Source of the DNA: Duganella sp. 1224
Lineage (GTDB): Bacteria > Pseudomonadota > Gammaproteobacteria > Burkholderiales > Burkholderiaceae_D
NCBI RefSeq assembly: GCF_013408245.1
Contig: NZ_JACBYS010000001.1
Coordinates: 1,798,001 to 1,862,000, forward strand
DNA length: 64,000 nt
Direction of reading: 5' to 3'
Positions 36,196-44,407 of this stretch are shown piece after piece. Below the pieces are notes generated by a model that ran no database searches, was not told where the DNA came from, and saw only the letters and a program-made list of their open reading frames with translations. Every line of letters starts with the position of its first letter. The first letter of the stretch is position 1. The translations under genes and the position numbers were made by a program.

Positions 36196-36223
36196 GGGTC
36201 GGACCCCGTACGGGGTCCGCCCC
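36196..36223. repeat. Imperfect palindrome with CCCCGTACGGGG core
   Basis: A 20-base perfect core (36200-36219) extends to 28 bases with one mismatch on each side. It is related to the repeat at 26934-26963 and sits 15 bases beyond the phaC stop. Confidence 0.75.
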
Positions 36224-36237
36224 TTCCGTCCGGGGTG

Positions 36238-37887
36238 CTAATCAGCTTTGACTTTGACGTAACGTCCCGGCGCGGCTTCGATCGGCTTGTATTTGGCGTT
36301 GCCCGGTTTCGACTTCGGCTTGACTTTTTTACCCCCGTTTTCATTCAGGAAGGCGGCCCACTCCGGCCACCAGCTGCCCGGGTGCTCGGCGGCGCCGGCA
36401 AACCAGGCGTCGGCCGTGTTCGCCTTGCCGCTGTCGTTGGTCCAGTAGCTGCGCTTGTTCTTGGCCGGCGAGTTGATCACGCCGGCGATGTGGCCGGAGG
36501 CGCCCAGCACGAAACGCGTCGGGCCGCTCAAAATCGCCAGCGAATCGAAGGCCGACGGCCACGGCACAATGTGGTCCTCGCGCGAGCCGTAGACGAAGGC
36601 CGGGGCGTCGATGGCGCGCAGGTCGACCGTCTCGCCGGCCACCTTCAGCTTGCCGTCCTTGAGCTTGTTCTCCAGGTAGGTGTTGCGCAGATACCAGCAG
36701 AACATCGGCCCCGGCAGATTGGTGCTGTCCGAATTCCAGTACAACAGGTCGAAGGCGGCCGGGTCGTTGCCCTTCAGGTAGTTGGACTGCACGTAGTTCC
36801 ACACCAGATCGTTCGGACGCAGGCTGGAGAAGGTGGTGGCCAGGTCGCGCCCCGGCATCAGGCCGCCGCCCTTGAGTTGCTGCTCGCGCAGCGATACCTG
36901 GGTTTCGTCGACAAACACATCCAGCACGCCCGTGTCGCGGAAGTCGAGGAAGGTGGTCAGCAGCGTCAGGCTGTTGGCGACCTGCTCGCCGCGCGCGGCC
37001 AGCACCGCCAGCGCGGTGGCCACGATGGTGCCGCCGACGCAAAAGCCGAACATGTTGAGTTGCTGTTCACCGCTGATCTCCTGCACCACGCGGATGGCCT
37101 GGATCACGCCTTTGTCGACGTAATCGTCCCACGTCGTCTGCGCCAGCGACTGGTCGGGATTGGCCCACGACACCAGGAACACCGTATTGCCCTGCTCCAC
37201 CGCGTACTTGACCAGCGAATTTTCCGGCTGCAAGTCGAGGATGTAGAACTTGTTGATGCAAGGCGGCACCATCAGCAGCGGCGTCTGGTTGACGGTGGCG
37301 GTCTTCGGCGTGTACTGGATCAGCTGGAACAGCGGATTTTCGTACACCACCGTGCCCTCGCTGATCGCCAGGTTGCGGCCGACCTCAAACGCCGACTCGT
37401 CCGACAGCGAAATGTGGCCCTTGTGCAGGTCGCCCAGCATATTGGCGAGGCCGCGCGTCAGGCTCTCGCCCTTGGTTTCGATCAGCTTTTGCTGCGCTTC
37501 CGGGTTAGTGGCCAGAAAGTTGGCCGGCGACATGGCGTCGACAAGCTGCTGCACGGCGAAGCGGATCTTCTGTTTTTGCTGCGGCGTGGCCTCGACCGTG
37601 TCCACCATCGCGGTGAGAAACTTCGCGTTCAGCAGATAGGCGGCGGCGTTGAACGCCGACATCGGGTTGCCCTGCCATGCGGCCGAGCTGAAGCGGCGGT
37701 CGCTGACGGCCGGCGTCTTCCCGGCCAACAAGTCTTGCCACAATGCGCCGAAATCCCTCAGGTAAGCATTCTTCAGTTCCTCCATTGCCTCCGGCTTGAT
37801 GTGGGCGCCGACATCCTGCATCATGGCGGCCATGGGATTGGACTGCATCCAGGCGGTGGCAAAAGCTTGAGGATCGGGCAAATTCAT
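36238..37887 (-). CDS. phaC: Class I poly(3-hydroxyalkanoate) synthase
   Basis: The 549-residue enzyme polymerises (R)-3-hydroxyacyl-CoA into storage polyester. The lipase-like box FGFCVGG holds nucleophile Cys283; the catalytic Asp lies in SREDHIVPW and the His in GASGHIAGV. The N-terminal PhaC_N domain is complete. The length is slightly shorter than the 589 residues of the Ralstonia enzyme but normal for class I. phaA and phaB are not next to it, which is common in this family. It is divergent from a small membrane protein gene and followed by phaR. Confidence 0.96.
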   Translation of the reverse strand: MNLPDPQAFATAWMQSNPMAAMMQDVGAHIKPEAMEELKNAYLRDFGALWQDLLAGKTPAVSDRRFSSAAWQGNPMSAFNAAAYLLNAKFLTAMVDTVEATPQQKQKIRFAVQQLVDAMSPANFLATNPEAQQKLIETKGESLTRGLANMLGDLHKGHISLSDESAFEVGRNLAISEGTVVYENPLFQLIQYTPKTATVNQTPLLMVPPCINKFYILDLQPENSLVKYAVEQGNTVFLVSWANPDQSLAQTTWDDYVDKGVIQAIRVVQEISGEQQLNMFGFCVGGTIVATALAVLAARGEQVANSLTLLTTFLDFRDTGVLDVFVDETQVSLREQQLKGGGLMPGRDLATTFSSLRPNDLVWNYVQSNYLKGNDPAAFDLLYWNSDSTNLPGPMFCWYLRNTYLENKLKDGKLKVAGETVDLRAIDAPAFVYGSREDHIVPWPSAFDSLAILSGPTRFVLGASGHIAGVINSPAKNKRSYWTNDSGKANTADAWFAGAAEHPGSWWPEWAAFLNENGGKKVKPKSKPGNAKYKPIEAAPGRYVKVKAD

Positions 37888-37916
37888 CTGTGGTTCCCTA
37901 AAGTGAGTTAAACACC

Positions 37917-38135
37917 ATGCTGATTGTCGCTATTGCTTGGATCTACGTGGTCGGCCTGATGGCGCTGACCGAGCCTTCCATCGTTGCGGGAATTGTAACG
38001 TTTTTGTTCTACTGTGTGCTGCCGCTGAGCACCGTGATGTACATCGCCGGCAGCGGCCGACGCAAGGCGCGCCGCCGCGCCGCGGAAGCGCAGATGCGGG
38101 ACGCCGCTCGACAAGATCAAGCCCTCCCGCGCTAA
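37917..38135 (+). CDS. Small two-helix membrane protein
   Basis: The 72-residue protein has two membrane helices (about 1-20 and 24-46) and a basic, Arg-rich C-terminal tail, suggesting an inner-membrane protein with a cytoplasmic tail. It is divergent from phaC, with a 29-base gap, and its stop is two bases before the end of the convergent pgeF-type gene. No family was recognised. Confidence 0.7.
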   Translation: MLIVAIAWIYVVGLMALTEPSIVAGIVTFLFYCVLPLSTVMYIAGSGRRKARRRAAEAQMRDAARQDQALPR

Positions 38136-38137
38136 GT

Positions 38138-38926
38138 TCATTTGAGCCAGATCAAGGTGGCCTGGCGGCCGGTGACGCCGTCCCGGCGGTAGGAATAGAA
38201 GCGGCCGGAATTGGAGACAGTGCAGAACTCGCCGCCATGCACCTCGGCCACGCCGGCCCGGTGCAGCAGATAACGCGCCAGGGCGTAGATGTCGGCCAGG
38301 TACTTGCCCGGCTTGTCCTCGACGACGCTGAACGCGGCTTCCACGTGGCGCGTGCCGGAGGCGTCGCGCGCGCCTTGCAGGAAAGCCTGCCGGACGTCCG
38401 GCCCGACCTCGAAGCGGTACTGGCCGATGGCCGGCCCCATCCACGCGGTCAGTTCGCCGGCGCCGGCCGCGCGCATCGCTTCCACGGTATTTTCCAGCAC
38501 ACCGGCGGCCAGCCCGCGCCAGCCGGCATGGGCGGCGGCCACGGTCTTGCCCTGTTTGTCGGCAAACAACACCGGCAGGCAGTCGGCGGTCATGATCACG
38601 CACACCTTGCCGGGCGTGGTGGACAGGCTGGCGTCCGCCTCCGGCACCTGTTGCGGGCCGACCTCGGCCACGTCAACCACCGTGGTGCCGTGCACCTGCG
38701 ACAGCCACACCGGCTCGTCCGGCAGCATGGCGCGCAGGATGGCGCGGTTGCGGGCGACGTTGTGCGGCAGGTCGCCGACGTGGGTGCCAAGGTTGAGGCC
38801 GCCGGCGCCCATGCCGTCGTCATACGGCGCCGGACTGACGCCTCCGCGCCGCGTGGTCGACAGCGCGCCCACGTTGTCTGGCAAGCCCGGCCAGTGCGGG
38901 AACAACCACTGCTGCTGTATAGACAT
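38138..38926 (-). CDS. pgeF: Purine nucleoside phosphorylase / multicopper polyphenol oxidase family protein (YfiH)
   Basis: The 262-residue protein belongs to the YfiH/DUF152 family, with metal-site motifs VHGTTV, TADCLPVLF and AAAHAGWRGLAAGV. Members act on purine nucleosides, and E. coli PgeF edits peptidoglycan precursors. ATG 38926 overlaps the rluD stop (TGATG), so the genes are coupled; the long upstream reading runs inside rluD. The rluD-pgeF-bamD neighbourhood is the usual betaproteobacterial and E. coli order. Confidence 0.92.
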   Translation of the reverse strand: MSIQQQWLFPHWPGLPDNVGALSTTRRGGVSPAPYDDGMGAGGLNLGTHVGDLPHNVARNRAILRAMLPDEPVWLSQVHGTTVVDVAEVGPQQVPEADASLSTTPGKVCVIMTADCLPVLFADKQGKTVAAAHAGWRGLAAGVLENTVEAMRAAGAGELTAWMGPAIGQYRFEVGPDVRQAFLQGARDASGTRHVEAAFSVVEDKPGKYLADIYALARYLLHRAGVAEVHGGEFCTVSNSGRFYSYRRDGVTGRQATLIWLK

Positions 38927-39972
38927 CAAATCTGTTCCGGTTCCTCGATGCCGGCCCGTGCCAGCAATTCGGCAAAGTCTTCGGCCAACGGCACCAGCCA
39001 CTCGCAGGCCTCGCCGGTGGCCGGATGGGTCAGGCCCAGGCGGCGTGCCTGCAGCGCCTGGCGCGGGAAATAGTCGGCCAGGTGCTGCTTGCCGTACACC
39101 GTGTCGCCCACCAGCGGGAAGCCGATCGACATCATGTGCACGCGGATCTGGTGGGTGCGGCCGGTTTCCAGGCGGCACTGCACCAGGCTGACGGGACGGC
39201 CCTCGCCCAGCTTGCCGCTGGCGAGCAGCTGGTAGTGGGTGATGGCCGGCTTGGAGCCCATGCCGGTCGACACCGCCATCTTGATGCGGTCGCGCGGGTG
39301 ACGGCCCATCGCCGCATCAATAGTACCGCTAATCCGCGGCGTGCCCCACACCAAAGCGAAATACTCGCGCTTGACGGTGCGCGCGGCCAGCTGGCGCACC
39401 AGGTCGGTCTGCGCGGCCAGCGTCTTGCCGACCACCATCAGGCCGCTGGTGTCCTTGTCCAGGCGGTGGACGATGCCGGCGCGCGGCACGCCGGCCAGTT
39501 GCGGGCAATGGTGCAGCAGGCCGTTGAGCAGCGTGCCGGACCAGTTGCCGGCGCCCGGATGCACCACCAGGCCGGCCGGTTTGTTGATGACGATCAGGTG
39601 GTCATCTTCAAAAACTATGTTAAGGTCGATCGGTTCCGGCTTAAAAGCCTCGTCTTCCGGCTCCGGTTGGGGCAGAATGATGACCTTCTCGTCGCCGTAG
39701 ACGGTGTCCTTGGTACTTTTGGCCGGCTTGCCGTCCACCGTCACGAAACCGTCGGTGATCCAGGTCTGCAGGCGGCCGCGGGAGAATTGCGGCACCAGGC
39801 CGGAGATGACCTTGTCCAGCCGCTGGCCGCAGTGTTCGGGGGCCAGTTGCAGTTCGATCGGCGCCAGGCCGTCGTCCTCGTCGCCGAAATCGGCGTCGTT
39901 GGCCAGCAACTCGGCGTCGGCATCGTGTTCGGAGGAAGATTCGGCCAAATTCGGCTTTGCGTTTAATATCAC
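38926..39972 (-). CDS. rluD: 23S rRNA pseudouridine synthase RluD
   Basis: The protein (about 348 residues) makes pseudouridine at 1911, 1915 and 1917 of 23S rRNA. After an acidic N-terminal stretch it has an S4 RNA-binding domain (GQRLDKVISGL...) and the RluA-type catalytic domain with HRLDKDTSGLMVV, where Asp is catalytic, and GRTHQIRVHM. I start it at GTG 39972 because AGGA lies five bases upstream; the ORF extends 23 codons further toward the bamD promoter. It is divergent from bamD. Confidence 0.94.
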   Translation of the reverse strand: MILNAKPNLAESSSEHDADAELLANDADFGDEDDGLAPIELQLAPEHCGQRLDKVISGLVPQFSRGRLQTWITDGFVTVDGKPAKSTKDTVYGDEKVIILPQPEPEDEAFKPEPIDLNIVFEDDHLIVINKPAGLVVHPGAGNWSGTLLNGLLHHCPQLAGVPRAGIVHRLDKDTSGLMVVGKTLAAQTDLVRQLAARTVKREYFALVWGTPRISGTIDAAMGRHPRDRIKMAVSTGMGSKPAITHYQLLASGKLGEGRPVSLVQCRLETGRTHQIRVHMMSIGFPLVGDTVYGKQHLADYFPRQALQARRLGLTHPATGEACEWLVPLAEDFAELLARAGIEEPEQI

Positions 39973-39987
39973 GGTAATCCTATCGGC

Positions 39988-39993
39988 TATAAT
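39988..39993 (+). promoter_or_regulatory. Probable -10 box of bamD
   Basis: TATAAT lies 43 bases before the bamD ATG, in the divergent gap with rluD. The -35 is not clear. Confidence 0.4.
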
Positions 39994-40035
39994 TAGCCTC
40001 GTAAAACTTTGGTTAAACAGTTTCTTGCAAAAGAT

Positions 40036-40851
40036 ATGCAAAAAAAATTATCGGTAGTTGCGGCAACGGTTGTTCTGCTTGGTTTGTCCGGTTGCGGCCT
40101 TTTCTCTGAAAAGATCGACGAAACAAAAGGTTGGAGCGCATCGAAATTATACTCGGAGGCGAACGAAGAACTGGAAGGCCAGCACTACGAGCGCGCAATT
40201 CAGTTGTTTGAGAAGCTGGAATCGAGCTATCCGTTCGGCACCTACGCCCAGCAGGCGCAGATGAATATCGCCTACGCCTACTACAAATCGCAGGACCAGG
40301 CGCAGGCGCTGGCGGCGGTCGAGCGCTTTATCAAGCTGCACCCGAACCACGCCAACGTCGATTATATGTACTACCTGCGCGGCCTGATCAACTTCAACGA
40401 CCAGGTCAGCTTCCTGAACTTTATCTACGAGCAGGACGCCACCGAGCGCGACCCGAAAGCCACGCGCGAAGCGTACGCGGCTTTCAAGGAGCTGGTGACC
40501 AAGTTCCCGAATAGCAAGTATACGCCGGATTCGCTGGACCGCATGCGCTATCTGCTGAACGCGATGGCGTCGTACGAGATTCACGTGGCACGCTACTACT
40601 ACCGTCGCGGCGCCTACCTGGCCGCCGCCAACCGCGCGATGGGCATCATGAGCGACTTCCGCGACACGCCGGCGATCGAGGAAGCGCTGTTCATCATGAT
40701 CCGCAGCTACGACAAGCTGGGCATGACCGAGCTGAAGAACGACACCGAGCGCGTGTTCAAGCTCAACTACCCGAACTCCAAGTTCCTGGACGAAGGCAAG
40801 AAAGCCGAGCGCCACTGGTGGAGGTTCTGGAGCTCCAACGCCTCGATGTAA
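40036..40851 (+). CDS. bamD: Outer membrane protein assembly factor BamD (lipoprotein)
   Basis: The 271-residue lipoprotein has a short signal with lipobox LSGC (Cys about residue 18) and about five TPR-like repeats (for example LYSEANEELEGQHYERAIQLFEKLES). It is the essential partner of BamA in outer-membrane protein insertion. The ATG at 40036 gives a proper lipoprotein signal; TTG 40009 would add nine residues. It is divergent from rluD, as in many betaproteobacteria, and is followed by the inverted repeat at 40864. Confidence 0.96.
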   Translation: MQKKLSVVAATVVLLGLSGCGLFSEKIDETKGWSASKLYSEANEELEGQHYERAIQLFEKLESSYPFGTYAQQAQMNIAYAYYKSQDQAQALAAVERFIKLHPNHANVDYMYYLRGLINFNDQVSFLNFIYEQDATERDPKATREAYAAFKELVTKFPNSKYTPDSLDRMRYLLNAMASYEIHVARYYYRRGAYLAAANRAMGIMSDFRDTPAIEEALFIMIRSYDKLGMTELKNDTERVFKLNYPNSKFLDEGKKAERHWWRFWSSNASM

Positions 40852-40863
40852 CCCCACCCCGCA

Positions 40864-40941
40864 GTCATTCCGGCGCAGGCCGGAATCCATAGAACGCGTC
40901 ACAACACGCTCAGCATGGATTCCGGCTTGCGCCGGAATGAC
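40864..40941. repeat. Inverted repeat with 27-base arms between convergent genes
   Basis: The arms GTCATTCCGGCGCAGGCCGG... and its near-complement (one G:T-type difference) are separated by 24 bases. The unit GTCATTCCGGCGCAGGCCGG resembles short dispersed repeats common between genes in many proteobacteria. It probably acts as a bidirectional terminator for bamD and yaaA. Confidence 0.8.
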
Positions 40942-40945
40942 GCGT

Positions 40946-41716
40946 TCAGGCCTCCAGCTTGCGGCGGAAAATCCAGGTCTTCTCGTCAGACGCGTCCGGC
41001 ACAAAGCGATAGCCATCGACGTCGAACTTTTTCAACTTCTGCGGATCGGTGATGCCCTTGACGGCCGCGTAGCGCGCCATCAGGCCACGCGCGCGCTTGG
41101 CGTAGAACGAGATGATCTTGTACTTGCCGTTCTTGAAGTCCTCGAACAGCGGCGTCAGCACCGGCAGCCCCAGCGCCTTCGGCTTCACCGATTTAAAGTA
41201 CTCCTCGGACGCCAGGTTAACCAGCGTCTCCGCCCCCTGCTCGCGCGCCGTCTGGTTCAGCGCGTTGGCGATGGTGTCGCCCCAGAAATCGTACAGGCTC
41301 TTGCCGCGCGCCGTGGTCAGGCGCGTGCCCATCTCCAGCCGGTGCGGATGGATCAGGTCCAGCGGCCGCAGCATGCCGTACAGGCCGGAAAGAATGCGGA
41401 TGCGCGCTTGCGCGTAATCCAGTTGCTTGGGCGCCAGCGTGCGCGCGTCCAGCCCGTCGTAGACATCGCCGTTGAAGGTCATCACCGCCTGGCGGGCGTC
41501 GCGGGTATCCTTGGTCCAGCTCGCATAGCGGGCGACGTTCAGCGCGGACAGGTTATCGGACAGGTCCATCAGCTCACCCAGCTCGGCCGGCGAAAATTCG
41601 CGCAGGCGGTGGATCAGTTGTTCGGAGTGATCGAGAAACGACGGTTCGGTGTGCAGCGTGGTGGTCGGTGGCGTCTCCAGGTCGAGACTTTTTGCCGGGG
41701 AAAGCACTATCAGCAT
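40946..41716 (-). CDS. yaaA: Peroxide stress protein YaaA
   Basis: The 256-residue protein matches the YaaA/DUF328 family from its first residues (MLIVLSPAKSLDLE) to the C-terminus, with LSALNVARYASW and ISFYAKRARGLMARY. E. coli YaaA lowers free iron under peroxide stress. It is convergent with bamD and divergent from the PIN gene. Its length is normal. Confidence 0.94.
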   Translation of the reverse strand: MLIVLSPAKSLDLETPPTTTLHTEPSFLDHSEQLIHRLREFSPAELGELMDLSDNLSALNVARYASWTKDTRDARQAVMTFNGDVYDGLDARTLAPKQLDYAQARIRILSGLYGMLRPLDLIHPHRLEMGTRLTTARGKSLYDFWGDTIANALNQTAREQGAETLVNLASEEYFKSVKPKALGLPVLTPLFEDFKNGKYKIISFYAKRARGLMARYAAVKGITDPQKLKKFDVDGYRFVPDASDEKTWIFRRKLEA

Positions 41717-41752
41717 AAGATTCCAAAATACATTGTTACGTAACTAGCCTAC

Positions 41753-42187
41753 ATGATACCTGTTCCAAAGAAAGTCGTTATCGACACCAACGTTTGCCTC
41801 GACCTGTTCGTGTTCAACGACCCGCGCTGGGCCAAGCTGGTGGACGCCATCGAACGCGGCGAGATCGAAGCCGTGACCCGCGCCGATTGCCGCGACGAAT
41901 ACCACATCGTGCTGCACTACAAGCACCTGCCGCTGGACGACGACAGCCGCCCGCTGGCCGCCGCCCGCTTTGACGCCATGATCAAGGTGGTGGCGCCGCC
42001 CGACAACGGCATCAAGCTGCCGGTGTGCAGCGACAAGGCCGATCAGAAATTCCTCGAAATCGCCCGCGACGCCGGCGCCGAGGTGCTGATTACCAAGGAC
42101 AAGGCGCTGCTGAAACTGGCCCGCCGCCTGGCCCGCGAAGGCATGTTCAAGGTGATGCAACCGGAAAAGTGGATTGCGCTAGAATAG
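41753..42187 (+). CDS. PIN-domain protein, toxin-antitoxin-like (COG1569 type)
   Basis: The 144-residue protein is a single PIN domain with the acidic residues expected for metal-dependent RNase activity: DTNVCLDLF at the N-terminus, a central Glu in CRDEYHIVL, and Asp residues in SDKADQKFLEIARDAGAEVLITKDKALL. It is commonly annotated as a putative toxin component, but no antitoxin gene is visible on either side. It lies 26 bases before the aminotransferase gene and may share its transcript. Confidence 0.85.
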   Translation: MIPVPKKVVIDTNVCLDLFVFNDPRWAKLVDAIERGEIEAVTRADCRDEYHIVLHYKHLPLDDDSRPLAAARFDAMIKVVAPPDNGIKLPVCSDKADQKFLEIARDAGAEVLITKDKALLKLARRLAREGMFKVMQPEKWIALE

Positions 42188-42213
42188 GTCATCCATCACC
42201 TCTTCCGCCGCCC

Positions 42214-43392
42214 ATGAACAGCCGTAATGATCCGCCGATGACGCCGTCCCTGACCACCCGCCTGCCGGCGGTGGGCACCACCGTTTTCACCCGCATGTCG
42301 CAACTGGCGGCGCAGGCCGGCGCGGTCAACCTTGGCCAGGGCTTCCCGGATTTTGGCTGCGACCGCGGCCTGATCACCGCCGTCAACGACGCCATGCAGG
42401 CGGACTTCAACCAGTACCCGATGATGAGCGGCGCGCCGGTGCTGCGCCAGGCCATCGTCGCCAAGATCGCCGCGCTGTACGGGCATGAATACCACGTCGA
42501 CAGCGAAATCACCGTCACCGCCGGCGCCACCCAGGCGCTGACCACGGCGATTTTCTGCTGCGTCCACCCAGGCGACGAGGTCATCGTCATCGAGCCGGTG
42601 TACGACAGCTATGTACCGGCGATTACGCTGGCCGGCGGCGTGGCGGTGCCGGTGGAAATGGAAGTCGGCGCCGCCGGCTACACCGTACCGTGGGACAAGG
42701 TAGCCGCCGCCGTCAGCGGCAAAACGCGCCTGATCATCATCAACACGCCGCACAATCCCACCAGCACCGTGCTGCGCGCAGCCGACCTGCAAGCGCTGGC
42801 CGACATCGTGCGCGGCACCGACGTGCTGATCCTGTCGGACGAGGTGTACGAACACATGGTCTACGACGGCCACCCGCACGAATCGGTCAGCCGCTACCCG
42901 GAACTGGCGGCGCGCGCCTTCGTGGTGTCCAGCTTCGGCAAGACCTACCACGTCACCGGCTGGAAGATCGGCTACGTGGCCGCGCCGGCCGCGCTGATGG
43001 CCGAATTCCGCAAGGTGCACCAGTACAACGTCTTCAGCGTCAACACGCCGATGCAGCATGGCATCGCCAGCTACATGACCGATCCCCGGCCATACACGGA
43101 ACTGCCGGCGTTTTACCAGCGCAAGCGCGACCTGTTCCGCGACGGCCTGAAAAATTCGCGTTTTGAGTTGCTGCCAGCCGACGGTACCTACTTCCAGTGC
43201 GTGCGCTACGATAAAATCTCCACACTGACGGAAGCCGCGTTCGCCGAGTGGCTGACCACCGAGATCAAGGTGGCGGCCATTCCCGTGTCGGCGTTTTACC
43301 AGCAGGGCAAGGAATCGGGCATCGTGCGCTTCTGCTTTGCCAAACAAGATGAGACGCTGGCGCTCGCCCTGGAGCGGCTGGCCACAGTTTAA
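42214..43392 (+). CDS. Methionine/kynurenine-type PLP aminotransferase (YbdL family)
   Basis: The 392-residue class I aminotransferase has NLGQGFPDFGCD near the start, NTPHNPTSTV, the PLP aspartate-tyrosine region LSDEVYEHMVYDG and the PLP lysine in SSFGKTYHVTGWKIGY, which places it in the YbdL/MtnE-like group that transaminates methionine with broad keto-acid partners. ATG 42214 was chosen because the upstream reading overlaps the PIN gene; ATG 42238 is possible. The HD-GYP-like gene follows after 13 bases. Confidence 0.9.
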   Translation: MNSRNDPPMTPSLTTRLPAVGTTVFTRMSQLAAQAGAVNLGQGFPDFGCDRGLITAVNDAMQADFNQYPMMSGAPVLRQAIVAKIAALYGHEYHVDSEITVTAGATQALTTAIFCCVHPGDEVIVIEPVYDSYVPAITLAGGVAVPVEMEVGAAGYTVPWDKVAAAVSGKTRLIIINTPHNPTSTVLRAADLQALADIVRGTDVLILSDEVYEHMVYDGHPHESVSRYPELAARAFVVSSFGKTYHVTGWKIGYVAAPAALMAEFRKVHQYNVFSVNTPMQHGIASYMTDPRPYTELPAFYQRKRDLFRDGLKNSRFELLPADGTYFQCVRYDKISTLTEAAFAEWLTTEIKVAAIPVSAFYQQGKESGIVRFCFAKQDETLALALERLATV

Positions 43393-43405
43393 GATCGGAT
43401 CGACC

Positions 43406-44377
43406 ATGACCGGGATGACTCACCTGGAACCGCCGCTGCTGGCGGAAGCGACGCCGTCGGTGCTGCACCAGCTCAATCTGTGCAACCGCCGGCTGGAGCG
43501 CCTGCTGCACAACCTGCGCAACGAGCACAACGCGGAGGCCGAGGTGCGCGACATCGCGCGCGACGTCATCCGCGCGGTCGACATCAACCCGGACGTGGCG
43601 CTGGCCTGCATCTTCCTCAGCCAGATCAACGGCATGTACGCGGTGCGCCACTGCATCGAAACCGCCGTGGTGACGGTGGTGATCGCCCGCAGCATGGGCA
43701 TGGGCACCGGCCACACGCTGACCGTGACCGCCGCCGCGCTGACCATGAACGTCGGCATGCTGCGCCATCACGAGGGCTTCCAGAACAAGAACGCGCCGCT
43801 CAGCAAGGAAGAGATGGCCATCGTGCGCCGCCATCCGGAGGAAAGCGCCGACATGCTGCGCTGCGTCGGCGTCGATGACGATGACTGGATTTCGTGCGTG
43901 CTGATGCATCACGAGAACGACGAGGGCAGCGGCTATCCGGCCGGCCTGGCCAGCCCGGAGGTGACGCTCAACGCCAAGCTGCTGAGTTTTGCCGACCGCT
44001 ACTGCGCGCAGGTGTCGGCCCGCAACTACCGCAAGTCCATCCTGCCCAGCCTGGCGCTGCGCAACCTGATCGAGGACAGGGAGGCGCCGGTCGACGCGCA
44101 ACTGGCCGCTTGCTTCCAGCGCGAGCTGGGCGACTTTCCGCCGGGCTGCCTGGTGCGGCTGGAGGGCGGCGAGATCGGCGTGGTCAGCCGCCGCCAGGGC
44201 TGCAGCAGCGGCCTGCAGATCCATTACCTGCGCGACGCCAGCGGCGCGCTGCTGTCGCCGGCGCAACCGCGCTGCCTCGGCGACGGCCCGCTGCCCATCG
44301 CCGAGGGCCTGAGCGAGGACCAGGCCTCGACCCGCTTCAGCATGAAGCAGATCTGGGGCGCCCAGGCCAGCCTGTGA
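43406..44377 (+). CDS. HD-GYP-like protein with degenerate active site
   Basis: This 323-residue protein aligns with the HD-GYP c-di-GMP phosphodiesterase domain across about residues 60-235. The signature HD pair is replaced by Met114-Asn115 in AALTMNVGMLRHHE, and HHExxDGxGYP reads HHENDEGSGYP (168-178), with Glu for Asp. The metal site is therefore incomplete, so it is probably not a normal phosphodiesterase and may bind c-di-GMP or a partner instead. The C-terminal ~80 residues form a small beta-rich part of no recognised family. It faces the end of the MSHA operon. Confidence 0.82.
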   Translation: MTGMTHLEPPLLAEATPSVLHQLNLCNRRLERLLHNLRNEHNAEAEVRDIARDVIRAVDINPDVALACIFLSQINGMYAVRHCIETAVVTVVIARSMGMGTGHTLTVTAAALTMNVGMLRHHEGFQNKNAPLSKEEMAIVRRHPEESADMLRCVGVDDDDWISCVLMHHENDEGSGYPAGLASPEVTLNAKLLSFADRYCAQVSARNYRKSILPSLALRNLIEDREAPVDAQLAACFQRELGDFPPGCLVRLEGGEIGVVSRRQGCSSGLQIHYLRDASGALLSPAQPRCLGDGPLPIAEGLSEDQASTRFSMKQIWGAQASL

Positions 44378-44407
44378 CCGGCGTTGCCGGCGCCCTCCCG
44401 CCGCGAC

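Noticed and set aside
40864-40941. Possible attachment site or integron repeat
   Set aside because: There is no integrase or displaced gene next to it. The unit looks like a common dispersed intergenic repeat that acts as a terminator.
41753-42187. Full toxin-antitoxin operon
   Set aside because: Only the PIN protein is present; no antitoxin-like ORF exists on either strand beside it.
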